DNA of 64,000 nucleotides from Catonia carolina (lineage: Eukaryota; Arthropoda; Insecta; Hemiptera; Achilidae), in contig JAQMRL010000008.1 of NCBI GenBank assembly GCA_035578175.1, positions 87,152,541-87,216,540 on the forward strand. Direction: 5' to 3'. This document shows positions 23,918 to 34,473 of this stretch, in pieces; position 1 is the first letter of the stretch, and every line of letters starts with the position of its first letter. A program made the translations under genes and the position numbers. The notes beneath the pieces were generated by a model. The model saw only the letters and a list, made by a program, of their open reading frames with translations. It was not told the DNA's origin and made no database searches.

Positions 23918-24344
23918 TTTTAAATAGTATCAGTTATTATTAAAAATGGAAAATATAACCCAATGTATTTTAAATGGGTTCTGTTTGCCCTTAAATATAG
24001 AATTCTACAGAACGGATTTCAATATTTGTTCTTTGATTAAAAGAAGACACTTTCGGGATCTCTTTCGAAATATTTTATTACAATAAAAAGTTTCATCAAT
24101 GAAGTGTTATAGTTGGCTCCCGTAAATTCGGGTGGCCTATTAAATTTTTGTAAAAAGATTTAAATATTGTAAAGTTCGATTTTTCACACAGCGTTATTCC
24201 TGATAAGCACCCTTCGCCTAATCTAATACCAGTCAAACCTTTCTTAACGATCACCTAATATCCAGTGACCAGATTTGGAATATTTTAAAGTTCAGAATTT
24301 ATTGACTGAACAACATGTTCTGAACAGTTTGGATATTTCTTATA

Positions 24345-24640
24345 TCCCTAACGTGTGTACGTTGCAATCTTTTCAATTCAGAACAATACGCAACTCGATG
24401 ACCCAATGAGATGAGGATGATGTGTAAAGAGGTGTAACCATCCTGAGAGAGTATGATTAATTGAACCCCAACCATCAAAGTACACCGGTAACCAATTTAT
24501 AATATACAAATCCGTATAAAAGTAACTACCATTAATAGGATTTGAACCAAAACCCACAGTCTCCGAAAACCAACTGTTAAACAGCTGACTCACGGCGACT
24601 ACTTTACCTCTAGACCGACCCGGTGGGTTAGTTTGGAATA
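24345..24640 (-). repeat. SINE-E copy
   Basis: Minus strand: head ACCGGGTCGGTCTAGAGG, a TCAGCTGTTTAACAG palindrome, box B GGTTCAAATCC, then ACTTTGATGGTTGGGGTTCA, and an end rich in AATTGAACAG...TTGCAA. A tRNA-headed SINE of about 300 bases. Confidence 0.75.
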
Positions 24641-24679
24641 AATCATATAATACTAGGCCATCAAGTTTATCGAAACAAA

Positions 24680-24965
24680 TCGACTCAGGCCGACCCTTCC
24701 TGGGAGAGACCCAGGCTGACTATTCCTGGGAGAGTATGAGATATTGAACCCTAACCAGACTCAGGCCGACCATTCCTGGGAGAGTATAGTGAATTGAACC
24801 CCAACCATCAAAGTACACTGGTAACCATTGTCTAGTGTTAAAATCCGTATAAAAGTAACTACCTTTAATAGAATTTGAACCAGGAACCTTCGTCTCCTGA
24901 AATCAGCTGTTAAACAGCTGACTCACGGCGACGACTTTACCTCTAAACCAACCCGGTGAGTTTGA
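24680..24965 (-). repeat. SINE-E copy with locally triplicated segment
   Basis: Second minus-strand copy. The stretch CAGGCCGACCATTCCTGGGA is present three times in modified form between 24685 and 24785. Confidence 0.7.
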
Positions 24966-25964
24966 AATAAATCATATAAATCAAGACCATCAAGTTTATC
25001 GAAACAAAAATTTCTTCTAGAGATAGTGATGTCGCTCAGGGATCATTGTGTAAATTTATTCACTCGAGCCAACTAGTATTTAATTAAATTTTCAGACACT
25101 TGCTTGGAAATGAATCCAGGACCTTTAACTTAGCAACCGAGCACTGAGGAACCATCATCGCAGTCATTTTTAAAAAATAATAATTTTCGTCAAACCGTTA
25201 AAAACTTTTTTATTTATAAAATGTTATGCATAACATTTTCATATAAATGAAAAAAGTCAAATTTTATTGGATTAAGTAACGTAATAACATTGTTTACGTT
25301 GTTCAGGAGAAACAAGAATTACCGGTAATTTCTATTTAATTAACTGTGACTTATGTTAAGTATTAATAGATCCATGAAGTATCTGTTAATCCTGTTCAGT
25401 TGTGTGTTTTTTAATTATTTTTCTTATTTATGTTAAATTTAAAGGAAGTAAAATTTCCATTAATTTTATTAATCTAGTTTTTAAAAAATTGACTTTTTAC
25501 CTCCTCAAAAACCAATAATTCACATAAAAGTTAATTTCCTTAATTAATTTTTGATAAACAATAAAAAGATTTTAAATGCATATTTCAAAATAAAAAATAC
25601 CTCGTGTGCCTTGATAAATCTCTAAATTCAATTATTTAAAGTTATTTACATTTTTATTAGGCAAAATAAATTTATAATTAATTTACGTTTATTAAAGTGT
25701 GAGATTTAGTAAGTGAATAAGCAAATTAATCTGGCCAAATTTGATACAATCATCACATAAATTTGCAAATCTATTTAAAATATGAACAATTTCTGTGAAC
25801 ACTTTGAAATACAATTATTGTATAAACAATAAATAAAATTACAATTAATATTTTTTATTTATTCACTATTAGCAAGCTATCCTCAAAGGGATTGATATTA
25901 AATTAACTAGTTAAGTGCTTTTCCCGGTTTCACTAGCCTTCACCCTTTTATTTCTTTAAGTATC

Positions 25965-26258
25965 ACTTTAGGAAAAATAGTACCGATTTTCATATTGCAG
26001 CTTTTTAGGAAGCATTAATCTAATGGCTTAAAATGAAAAACGAATGCAGTTTATGGGACTTAATTTTTCATATTTATCGACTACTTTTATTATAACTAGA
26101 TTTACAGAATTGCGAGCTTGCACGTGGTAGCTGTCGTTGCCACACTTACGGTAGCAGTGTTTACTATTATTGCTCTGTAGAAGATTAATCAACAAAAATA
26201 TTACCTCAGTGATATTTTTTCTCCTTTATTTCACCGAATTTAATTAAAAATTCTGGTT
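25965..26258 (+). repeat. Inverted segmental duplication, left copy flank
   Basis: Reverse complement of 38166-38465 over about 300 bases (landmarks GGAAAAATAGTACCGATTTT, GCAGCTTTTTAGGAAGC, CACACTTACGGTAGCAGTGT). It continues into a SINE-A at the same junction in both copies. Confidence 0.75.
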
Positions 26259-26655
26259 GTGTTGTTTAGGTCATCAGCCGATAGGCTGGTTTGAACCTCT
26301 AGAGGCTTTACTAAGTAAAACGAGGAGTGAGGTGGTTTACCAATATCTTCCTCACTGACTGGAAAAGTGTCCTTATCACTATGCCAGGCCCTCTGAAAAG
26401 CATCTACTCATACTTATCACCCTGCAAATGACACCTTCACTTCATTCACCACGGGGTTTGACTGTAAAATAAATAAAATTCATTATTTTCAGAAGAGATG
26501 TGACTTCTGCCTTTCAGAGCTCTACTTGTTCTGTTCTTAAATGCTTCAGTCATATAATTTTCTGACCTTGTGATAAGAAACAGAACTATTTTTTGTAGCC
26601 CTGGAACTAGCAGATTGAGTGTAAATAATTTAACATTCCATCTGCCTGTTATGGG
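26259..26655 (-). repeat. SINE-A copy (in inverted segmental duplication)
   Basis: Full-length, minus strand. With its 3' flank 25965-26258 it matches 37783-38465 in reverse orientation. It also faces the + strand copy at 26866 across a 210-base spacer. Confidence 0.8.
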
Positions 26656-26865
26656 CAATTCAAATTTTATGTATTAATATAATAATTGTGTCTGTAACAG
26701 TTATCGGTGCGAGCTACGCATAATTTTTATAGTTATCGTATTATGTAAACGCTGAGTTTCTTTCTATTAGTTTTATTTTTCATATTATAGTAATTATTCT
26801 TAGAAGCTGTGATTTTATTGTTAATATAAATTAAATACTTTTATAATAAATTGTTCCGCCCATAA

Positions 26866-27252
26866 CAGACAGGTGGAGTGCCAAATTATTTACACTTAAT
26901 CTGTTCGTTGCAGGGCTAAAGTAAATAGTTCTGTTTCTTATTACATGGTCAGCCAATTAAATGACTGAATCATTTAAGAACAGAAGAGGTAGAGGTGTAA
27001 AAGACACTAATCAGAGTTATCTTTTCTGAAAGTAATGAATTTCATTATACAGCTAGGCCCTGTGGTAAATGAAGTGAAGGTGTCATTTGCAGGGTGGAAA
27101 GTAGATGATTTTCGGAGGGCCTGCCATGCTGATAAGCATCGGCTACTTTTCTACTCAGTGAAGAAGGCAACTGTAAACCACCTTGCTCCCATTTTACTTA
27201 GTAAAACATCTAGATGTTCAAACCAGCCTTTCGGCTGATGACCTAAACAACA
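26866..27252 (+). repeat. SINE-A copy
   Basis: Full-length copy with an intact 3' stem-loop CAGCCTTTCGGCTG and AAACAACAAT tail. The short frame at 27035-27238 is shared by every copy but broken in most, so it is not taken as a gene. Confidence 0.8.
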
Positions 27253-28440
27253 ATAAATTGTTAAACTAATGTAACTGTTATATTCTAATATATGTGAAGT
27301 ATCATCTTTATATATTTTTTGCTGAATTTAAATAAAGATTTCTATTACAATAACTAACAAAAGGTGATTGTAATAGTACTGACGGGAAATGTATCATGAA
27401 AGAGAATTTATAAAACTGGACTTAGTACACTAGATTGATAAAGTAGTAAAGCGGCAACGAATAATCGAGCAGAGTTGCAAGTCGGCCCGGGTAAATGACA
27501 TTGACTAATGCAATAAATTGGGTAAAGTGACTGATCTGACAGCCCTCCATTTACAGGAAAGTTCGCATCACTGTGATTCCGAGTATAGTTTAAATATTTT
27601 GTCAAGTCTTCTTTTAATACATGTTTTACAATATCAGTAAACCTTAGTTGATAGTCATACACTGTCTGTGATTTTTATGCAGAGCCGTTTGAGATATGTT
27701 TTTTGCCGTACTTTGTTTTCACTTACAGTATCTCTAAACGGTTTATGCTGTGTACACAAGAAACCTCCTTAACGGCTGTTTTTCTGCGTGTTCATCGCCA
27801 GGGATCGGTTAATGAAATCGTTTATGAAATATAAACCTAAACTTTCTTGGGACTTAATCTATCCATAGGTGAGAACCATAACCAAATATTTTCTGTATTT
27901 GCTGAGATTATTCTGTATAGAAGTAAAGACAAACAAGTCAAGGGACTTCGTTTCATAATAATATGTTGGCCTATTGATTTCGTGTGTGGGCTATAGTTTC
28001 ATACGTGGTTACAGGTATTGATTTGAAATAACTGATATAATTAAGTTATAGGATTTTGCTCTGTAACGCGGTGTTTTCTTTTTCTAGTTTTTTCTGTAAA
28101 ACAGTATGAAGCGTGGTTAGAAGAATCATGGGTTCTGTCAATATAAATGATTCACTTCTTGTTAATTAATTCTTTATTTCAAAAATACATTAACCAGTAT
28201 TTTAAATAAAACTACTTGTAAAATATTTGAAAAGAAAATGTATATAATATATTTTGATATTAAGAAATAAATTCTGATATATATAATTTGTACTGTAAAA
28301 AATCCCAGTTATATTGTTTGATTTTTTTTAGATTCTTTTTGGATTTACAAAATATAGGCAATGGTAGGGTAATTTTTTAAGAACATTGTTTTTCACCGAA
28401 AAAACTGTTTATTAAACAGCAAATAAGCATTTTAACTAAA
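27253..28440. other. AT-rich DNA without a supported gene
   Basis: The minus frame 27662-27408 is unrecognised. Also empty to my reading: 21906-22480, 23040-23424, 23930-24345, 24966-25960, 32226-32836, 33532-34473, 35576-36130, 37216-37782 and 38522-39317. Confidence 0.55.
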
Positions 28441-28442
28441 AT

Positions 28443-28610
28443 ATGCCGGCTGCATTGGCGTAGTTGGTAACGTGCTCCCCTCTCATCATGCGGTCTTGAG
28501 TTCGAATCCCATTCAGGCACGGCATATTTTCATACGTTACAAAAATCATTTTATCTTTCACCGTCTGCATTAGCAGTAATTGCAGAAGAGTCGGACGTTA
28601 AAAAAAAACA
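28443..28610 (+). repeat. SINE-C copy with D-type tail
   Basis: Same head and body as 17172-17357, but the tail CACCGTCTGCATTAGCAGTA... GTCGGACGTTAAAAA matches SINE-D. Confidence 0.75.
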
Positions 28611-28639
28611 TTGTTATACGATACAAAAATATAATTCCG

Positions 28640-28797
28640 TAACATAGTGGTTAACGTACTAACCTTCAACGCGGAGGTCCAGAGTTCGATTCCTGGCTAG
28701 GGTCTGGAAATTTTCATGAGTCAAAACCTACTTTTCCAGTTGCGTAACCCACCGTAATCGCTAATAACCAAGTTGTTGATGCGACTTTAAATTAAAA
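28640..28797 (+). repeat. SINE-B copy
   Basis: + strand copy starting GTAACATAGTGGTTAACG, tail GTTGATGCGACTTTAAAT; adjacent to a SINE-C. Confidence 0.78.
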
Positions 28798-28879
28798 AAT
28801 ATGCATGCTACAAGTAATTATTTTTGATTTCAAAAAGTCGAAAAGTTACTTACCTATGGTTTGTAGTTTCTGTCAGATT

Positions 28880-29020
28880 TTTGTTACTCAAATAAACCGG
28901 ATTCAGATTACTCAAATTTCGGTAAACGAAGATTTTTGATAATCAACATTTTGGAAAACCCAGATTTTGGATAACCTGGATTTCGGTTTCCCAGATTCGG
29001 ATAACCGAGATTCTACTATA
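28880..29020 (-). repeat. Pogo-like terminal repeat region
   Basis: The minus strand begins TAGTAGAATCTCGGTTATCC, a typical pogo/Tigger end. It is followed by several degenerate copies of the motif GGNTTTCC/GGATAACC. No transposase frame is seen. Confidence 0.35.
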
Positions 29021-29090
29021 TTAGCATAGCTAGTAATATATTTGTTTTACTTGATAATATTTTTATTTCACCTCGTTGACCGACTTATAT

Positions 29091-29175
29091 TGACCGGCCC
29101 GTTGGTGTATTGGTCGGCGCAACTGGTTTCTATGCCGAAGTCCCGGGTTCGATTCCCGGTCAGGTTTTGTATTTT
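29091..29175 (+). repeat. SINE-D head, tail lost
   Basis: GACCGGCCCGTTGGTGTATT through box B GGTTCGATTCCCGG and GTCAGG; the following sequence is unrelated. Confidence 0.7.
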
Positions 29176-29334
29176 TTTCCCATATCACGTCATGTACCTA
29201 CGCATAAGCTACAGCTTATTTAGGTACTATCACTCAACATGCCTATCCGAACCTGTACAAAATTTATCAACTTCTGAAATGGTTTTCAAGTTAATTTTTC
29301 AAGGTCATCCCGTAAAAATTTGCAAGCTTCAACA

Positions 29335-29475
29335 TTAGTGATTACTATGGGTTACGGAAGGATGGGTTTAACGTGTTAAAATTAACTTGTCAAACTTGAT
29401 CCTTGTGGGGAATCGAAAAAACGACCTTCTGGTTTGTAGATCAGTATGCTAACTAATACACCTCAGAGAAGGCCA
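29335..29475 (-). repeat. SINE-B copy, diverged
   Basis: Weak minus-strand copy: ATTAGTGATTACTATGGGTTA tail side, GGGGAATCGAAAAAACGACC box B region. Confidence 0.5.
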
Positions 29476-29730
29476 AATTATGCAGTTTACTTTAGACGGA
29501 TTTATTCAGCGAGATAAAAAAACAGCTATGCGTTGTTTTCCGTAAAAGGAACACAGCAACGTTTCCAATTCAGTAGCGTTTATATTTTTTATGGTACTCG
29601 CTTCCGTAAAAAAACACAACTGAAAAAATAATTTTTTAAGAGTAAACTACTTTCTAAAAATTTTTTATTAAAAAACTAAAACTAAATTAAAAATAAAAAT
29701 AAATAAAACTAAATTAAAAACAAACTATTT

Positions 29731-31534
29731 TTTTTTTTTTTTATTTTATTTATTTGTTTAAGGTCGCATCAACAATAAAGTCATTAGCGACCACAATTAC
29801 ATAATAATCTTAAATTAACAAAATTTACATAACAAAATTTGAATTAAAATGTCTTGAGTGAACAAAATTTGAAGAATGACTTGTGTAAACAAAATTTGTA
29901 TTAAAATACATTGTGTAACTGTAAGTCCGTAAGGTATAAAACCACATTCTGTATACTCTTGATGTCCGTCAGCATGATTTTCGTATTTTGTGTTAAGTTA
30001 TACTTTTCTCGTAGATCACGTAATCCTGGACATTTTATCAGTAAGTGTATTATCGTCAATGTAGTATCGTTGCAAAAATAACAGGTCGGTGCTTCAGTCT
30101 TTTGAAGAAGGTATTTGTGTGTGAGACTAGAATGTCCAATTCGTAGGCGTGTTATAAGTACTTGATTTTGTCTGCTACTTTGTGGTATTAATACGTCATG
30201 TGTGTTTTCCCTGAAGTCGTGTAGTTTACTGCGATGTCCTTTCCATTCATCGTTCCACACTCCTTGTGTCGTCTTGAGAACAAATTTTGACAAATCAACA
30301 TGTGAGACAGCATGATCATGAAACACTTCTTTTATGGCTTGTTTGGCGGCATTGTCTGCCTTCTCGTTTCCTGATATACTAACGTGTGCTGGAGTCCATG
30401 CAAATTCAATTGTGTTATTAATTTTTGTATTTGACACTAAAAGCCTAACTATTTCTTGAATTATCGGTTCTTTAGTATTTAAATTAGAAATGCTTTCTAG
30501 AACACTTTTAGAATCGGTAAAAATTACGAATTTGGAATTTCGAGATTGAGATACAATTTCCAGAGTTTTATAAATAGCATAGGCTTCACAAAAGAATGTA
30601 GAAGATACGTTATTAATTTTGTAAAGAATCTCTGAATCAGGAAACACGATTCCACAGCCACAACCTTCAGTTGTAAGTGAACCGTCTGTGTAAACACTCA
30701 AGTAGTCTTTGAATCTAGCAGTTATTTTTTGAAACAGAGGCCTGAAGACAGCAGAATGGTGGTTTTGTTTTCCAAGAACACTAAGACTTAAATCAGGTAT
30801 TGGAAGTTTTAGAAGCCATGGTGGTTCATCAGGTTGACAAACTTCAAAAACATTTGGAAGACGTATATTTAACTCCTTGAGGTAGGTGTCCACGCGATCA
30901 CCTAAAGCTTTCGGGAATCTTGCTCTTTTTCTGGTAGATGTTTGGTTTCCTATGGATATTGCACTATATACTGGGTTCATCGGTGTTGTAGATATTTTAA
31001 CTGCAAATTTGATACATAAGTATTTTCTGCGATATGACAACGGTATGTCATTGCTTTCGGCAATGATACTTTCCACCGGGCTGGTCCTGAACGCACCCAG
31101 AGCCATACGCAAACTTGTTGTGTGAATAGAGTTTAAAGAATTTTTAACTGATTTTTGTGCAGAGTCATAAACAATCGAACCATAATCTAATTTGTTTCTA
31201 ATTAAAGCCCTGTAAGTATTTAAAATTATACGTTTATCAGCTCCCCAACTGCATGACGAAAGTAATTTAATTATATTCATTCGTTGTAAACAGTCGGCTT
31301 TAAGTTTCTTAATGTGAGAAACCCACGTAAGTTTCTCGTCAAATACCATACCTAGTATTCTAATTTCATTTTTCTGTTTAATTTCATGGTTACCTATAAA
31401 AAGCTGCGTATGTTCATCCGATGAGTGTTTTCGGGAGAAAATAATATAATCTGATTTAGTCAGTGAAATATTGAATCCGTTATTCAACGCCCATTTCTGT
31501 ATATCACTCAGCGTTTTCTGTAAACAGTGTTGAG
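29731..31534 (-). mobile_element. 5'-truncated RNase H LINE insertion with target duplication
   Basis: ACAAACTATTT occurs directly at 29720-29730 and 31535-31545, flanking the element as an 11-base target-site duplication. Read on the minus strand, the element ends after the ORF with a tail (GTGGTCGCTAATGAC..., GTTGATGCGACCTTAAA) and an A-rich run (29731-29760 as T-rich on the + strand). The same tail ends SINE-B copies in this window. Length is about 1.8 kb of an expected 5-6 kb. Confidence 0.85.
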
Positions 31535-31538
31535 ACAA
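29901..31538 (-). CDS. LINE ORF2 C-terminal part: RT thumb, RNase H, CCHC zinc knuckle
   Basis: An intact 545-codon frame inside a 5'-truncated non-LTR retrotransposon. Residues about 1-180 resemble the end of a reverse transcriptase: SLTKSDYIIF, then a KLTWVSHIKKLK block and ALIRNKLDYGS. The catalytic FADD motif would lie upstream and is lost. Residues about 280-405 form an RNase H domain with all four acidic residues: Asp285 (YTDGS), Glu318 (FCEAY), Asp342 (TDSKS) and Asp395 (GNEKAD). A zinc knuckle follows (Cys486, Cys489, His498, Cys503). An RNase H after the RT points to the I/LOA/R1 side of the LINE tree. The nominal start is TTG; the true reading frame entered from a lost 5' part, so no start should be inferred. 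The open frame suggests a fairly recent insertion that cannot move by itself. Confidence 0.9.
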   Translation of the reverse strand: MSQHCLQKTLSDIQKWALNNGFNISLTKSDYIIFSRKHSSDEHTQLFIGNHEIKQKNEIRILGMVFDEKLTWVSHIKKLKADCLQRMNIIKLLSSCSWGADKRIILNTYRALIRNKLDYGSIVYDSAQKSVKNSLNSIHTTSLRMALGAFRTSPVESIIAESNDIPLSYRRKYLCIKFAVKISTTPMNPVYSAISIGNQTSTRKRARFPKALGDRVDTYLKELNIRLPNVFEVCQPDEPPWLLKLPIPDLSLSVLGKQNHHSAVFRPLFQKITARFKDYLSVYTDGSLTTEGCGCGIVFPDSEILYKINNVSSTFFCEAYAIYKTLEIVSQSRNSKFVIFTDSKSVLESISNLNTKEPIIQEIVRLLVSNTKINNTIEFAWTPAHVSISGNEKADNAAKQAIKEVFHDHAVSHVDLSKFVLKTTQGVWNDEWKGHRSKLHDFRENTHDVLIPQSSRQNQVLITRLRIGHSSLTHKYLLQKTEAPTCYFCNDTTLTIIHLLIKCPGLRDLREKYNLTQNTKIMLTDIKSIQNVVLYLTDLQLHNVF

Positions 31539-31704
31539 ACTATTTATTAATTCAACTGTAAGTTACTGTCAATCTTATCAAACCTAAATATTATATAGTC
31601 GCTGTGTCTATACAGAACTTAGCTAAACGTCGTTCGATCCTCTGACAATTCTGTAATATTTTCAATTTGTACAAACATGTTTAATAATTTATTATACTCT
31701 ATGA

Positions 31705-32105
31705 TATGTCTATAAGAGGCAGGTGGAGTGTTGAATTATTTACACTCGATCGGCTAGTTCCGAGGCTACAAAAAGTAGTTCTGTTTCTTATCTCATGTTC
31801 AGCCAATTATATGACTGAATCATTTAATAACAGAAGAGGTAGATGTGTAAAAGACACTAGTCACAGTTATTTCCTCTGAGAGTAACGAATTTAATTACAC
31901 AGCCAGACCATGTGGTGAAGAATGTGAAGGTGTCATTTGCAGGATAAAAAGTAGATACTTTTCAGAGGGCCTGGCATGCTGATAAGCATTACTTTTCCAC
32001 CACTCAGTGAGGAAGGCATTGGTAAACCACCTTACGCCTTGTTTCAATAAGTTAAGCCTCTAGAGGTTCAAATCAGCCTATCGGCTCATGACCAAACCAA
32101 CCAAT
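31705..32105 (+). repeat. SINE-A copy
   Basis: Full-length and somewhat diverged; the 3' end reads CAGCCTATCGGCTC ATGACC. It is followed directly by a truncated SINE-E. Confidence 0.75.
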
Positions 32106-32225
32106 ACTCAATGAATGGTCGGCCTGAGTCTGTTCAAGACATCTCATTTACATGTCATACATCATCCTCATTTCATTGGGTCACAGTGTTACTTATTGTT
32201 CTTAAATTGAACAGATTACATCGTA
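32106..32225 (+). repeat. SINE-E 3' part
   Basis: Starts inside the family (GAATGGTCGGCCTGAGTCTG) and runs to TTGAACAGATTACATC; it abuts the SINE-A before it. Confidence 0.65.
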
Positions 32226-32836
32226 CAGTACATTAAATTAGGGTAAAAAAATAACCTTTATAACCGTTAATGACCTAGTGATAGATGTAGCTTTTAAAAC
32301 TTGAAAATATGTAAGCTTATTTTATTCATAATGACTTCATCTGTTACTTAGGTTAAGTCAAAAATTCTATTATACTAGCACTACTAGTTTTCCTTGACAG
32401 TTTATTAAAAATTTAAATACCAAAAACATTTTGAAAATATTAGTTCATTTCCCTTGACAATAGATTAAAACTGTAGACTAAATCTTATTAATAGAAGGCT
32501 AATAAACTTTCTCCGTAGCGGCAGTTAGACCTATATGTTATCTCTGCACAATATGACTGAAGATTAACCATTTAAAATAATCGCATACATATTATTATGG
32601 GAACAAATTTACAACAATAAAATTCAAATCTAGAAATAACCTTCCCCTATAAATTACTCCAAAAAACTTAAAACTTTTCAAAGTCCATTTTAGATATTTC
32701 TGGAAGTTATTTTTTCAGCCCACAGTTTTTAGTATTTTTTCGCTAAAGGCTTTTCTCCTTTATTCCTTCCACTTAGTGTCCTGCTTTTGCTGTTCGTGGA
32801 AACCTTCAAAATCAATAATCAGTTATTTAAATTTAG

Positions 32837-32858
32837 TCTTCTTCTTCTTCTTCTTCTT
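32837..32858 (+). repeat. CTT trinucleotide microsatellite
   Basis: Seven TTC units at the 3' side of a minus-strand LINE fragment; may have grown from its 3' tail. Confidence 0.85.
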
Positions 32859-32859
32859 A

Positions 32860-33350
32860 CTATCAAGGATTAGGCATAAGCCTGTTCCGAACTCACAAAC
32901 CATCCTGTACGTCTACACAAACATCGTACATCTCGACTACTGCCATCTTCTTCGAGGTCTTCCCATCTCCCTTCTTCCAGCTGGAACATATTCGATCATT
33001 TTTAGAGGTATTCTCTCCTCTGGCATCAGTTCCAAATGTCGCCTCCATTGATTCCGGTACTCCTCCACTTTTTCATTCAAGCTAAATACACCCAATTCGG
33101 ATCTCATTTTCTCGTTATGTATTAGATCCAGCCTCGAGCAGCCCTTCACCTTTCTTAAAAACCTCATTTCAGCTGCTTGGATCCTACTTTCTTGGCGTTT
33201 TGTGATAACCCAGGACTCACTTCCATAAAGAAGGACTGGGGCTGCCATTACCTTGTAGAACTTCACTTCTGTTTTAAATTTAGTATTTTCTTGGTTGATT
33301 TCAGTTTTCTCTGTATCCTTTGTTACATTTTTTAACCATTCATCCGACAC
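32860..33350 (-). mobile_element. RTE-like LINE fragment (C-terminus of RT protein)
   Basis: The frame 33350-32937 encodes FYKVMAAPVLLYGSESW, RIQAAEMRFLRKVKG, ELGVFSLNEKVEEYRNQW and GRREMGRPRRRW, a pattern common to insect RTE-type LINE proteins. The 3' side meets a CTT/GAA microsatellite at about 32837-32858. A SINE-D is inserted at its 5' side. Confidence 0.75.
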
Positions 33351-33353
33351 CTT

Positions 33354-33520
33354 GGCCGGCCCGTTGGCGTAGTGGTTAGCGCAACTGGCTTCTATGCCGG
33401 GGTCCCGGGTTCAATTCCCGGTCAGGTCTGGCATTTTTCATCAAACATTTTCACTATCATCATTATCCACTGTCTGTATTAGTAGAAATTGCAAAACAGT
33501 CAGACGTAAAACAAAAAAAA
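33354..33520 (+). repeat. SINE-D copy with target duplication
   Basis: Head GGCCGGCCCGTTGGCGTAGT, box B GGTTCAATTCCCGG, tail CACTGTCTGTATTAGTAGAA. Flanked by TCCGACACCTT (33343-33353) and TCCGAAACCTT (33521-33531). It is inserted in or next to a LINE fragment. Confidence 0.8.
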
Positions 33521-34473
33521 TCCGAAACCTTAGGTCTATTATTTAGTCTTTGAAGTTTTATTTTGACAACCGTTTTTAATCCATTCTACACAGGTGCCCG
33601 TAGAATTTGTTTCTTCCTTTCTGATATTTTCCATTAACCGATTTCGTGAACTTTATGTCCTCGTAACCTGTACTGTCGGTCTACTACCTTTAGACTCGTT
33701 ATCTGGCGGAAGATATTTCTTTCAAATTTCTCTGCCTTCCTTTTCCTTTTTCCTAAGGCATCCACTCGCCTATATACACCAATTTTCTTATCACAGTATT
33801 ATAATATCTAAATAATAAAAATTATTTAAATGGAACTACCTAATGTAAACATTTTTGACTGTGGATAAAATTATTTTTTAATGAATAAAGTTATTTTGTA
33901 CCCGTAGCCTACTGCATTTTTTTTTATAGATCTCTAACTGTGTGGTGATCCCCTTCTTTCGGTTTTGAAAATTATTTAATCTTCAGATCGTCGCTTTTGA
34001 TAGCACACCTACTGAAAATGTCTTTGTTTTTTAATTACAAAAGTTAAACTTCACTCTGTTTGAATTTTGAAAAGCACAATAAGTATTTTTTTTTGCGTTT
34101 GTGTCATAATGAAAGAGTAAAGTTACTTTCTTCCACAAAGTTGGCCAGCATTCCGAGTAGTATACGGGAGAGGTTTATTCCTTTTTTTTATATTGTAATT
34201 ATTACTTTTGCGTAATTTTTCTACAAACTGACTGACTAGACTTGCCCCGTAGCTCTACGTGATGGTTATTTGGAATGGTTTAACCAAAGTAAAACAAGGT
34301 CGGGCTATACACTATTTAAAAAAAAACAATTGTAATAATTTTTGTAAAATTTTTAATGCACGATACTATCTTATGTGATACCTAAGTCACAAAATGTGTT
34401 AGACTCTGCTTTTCTGGTTGTAATATTTTCTTCTACTGTTGACTAGTTTTCAGTATGTAGTACTACGATTTTT

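Noticed and set aside
27035..27238. Short frames in SINE-A copies that read alike (27035-27238, 58380-58640, 60753-60235, 37744-37929, 43126-42908, 26658-26446)
   Set aside because: They seem conserved only because the DNA repeat is conserved. Frames are broken differently in each copy and fall on both strands.
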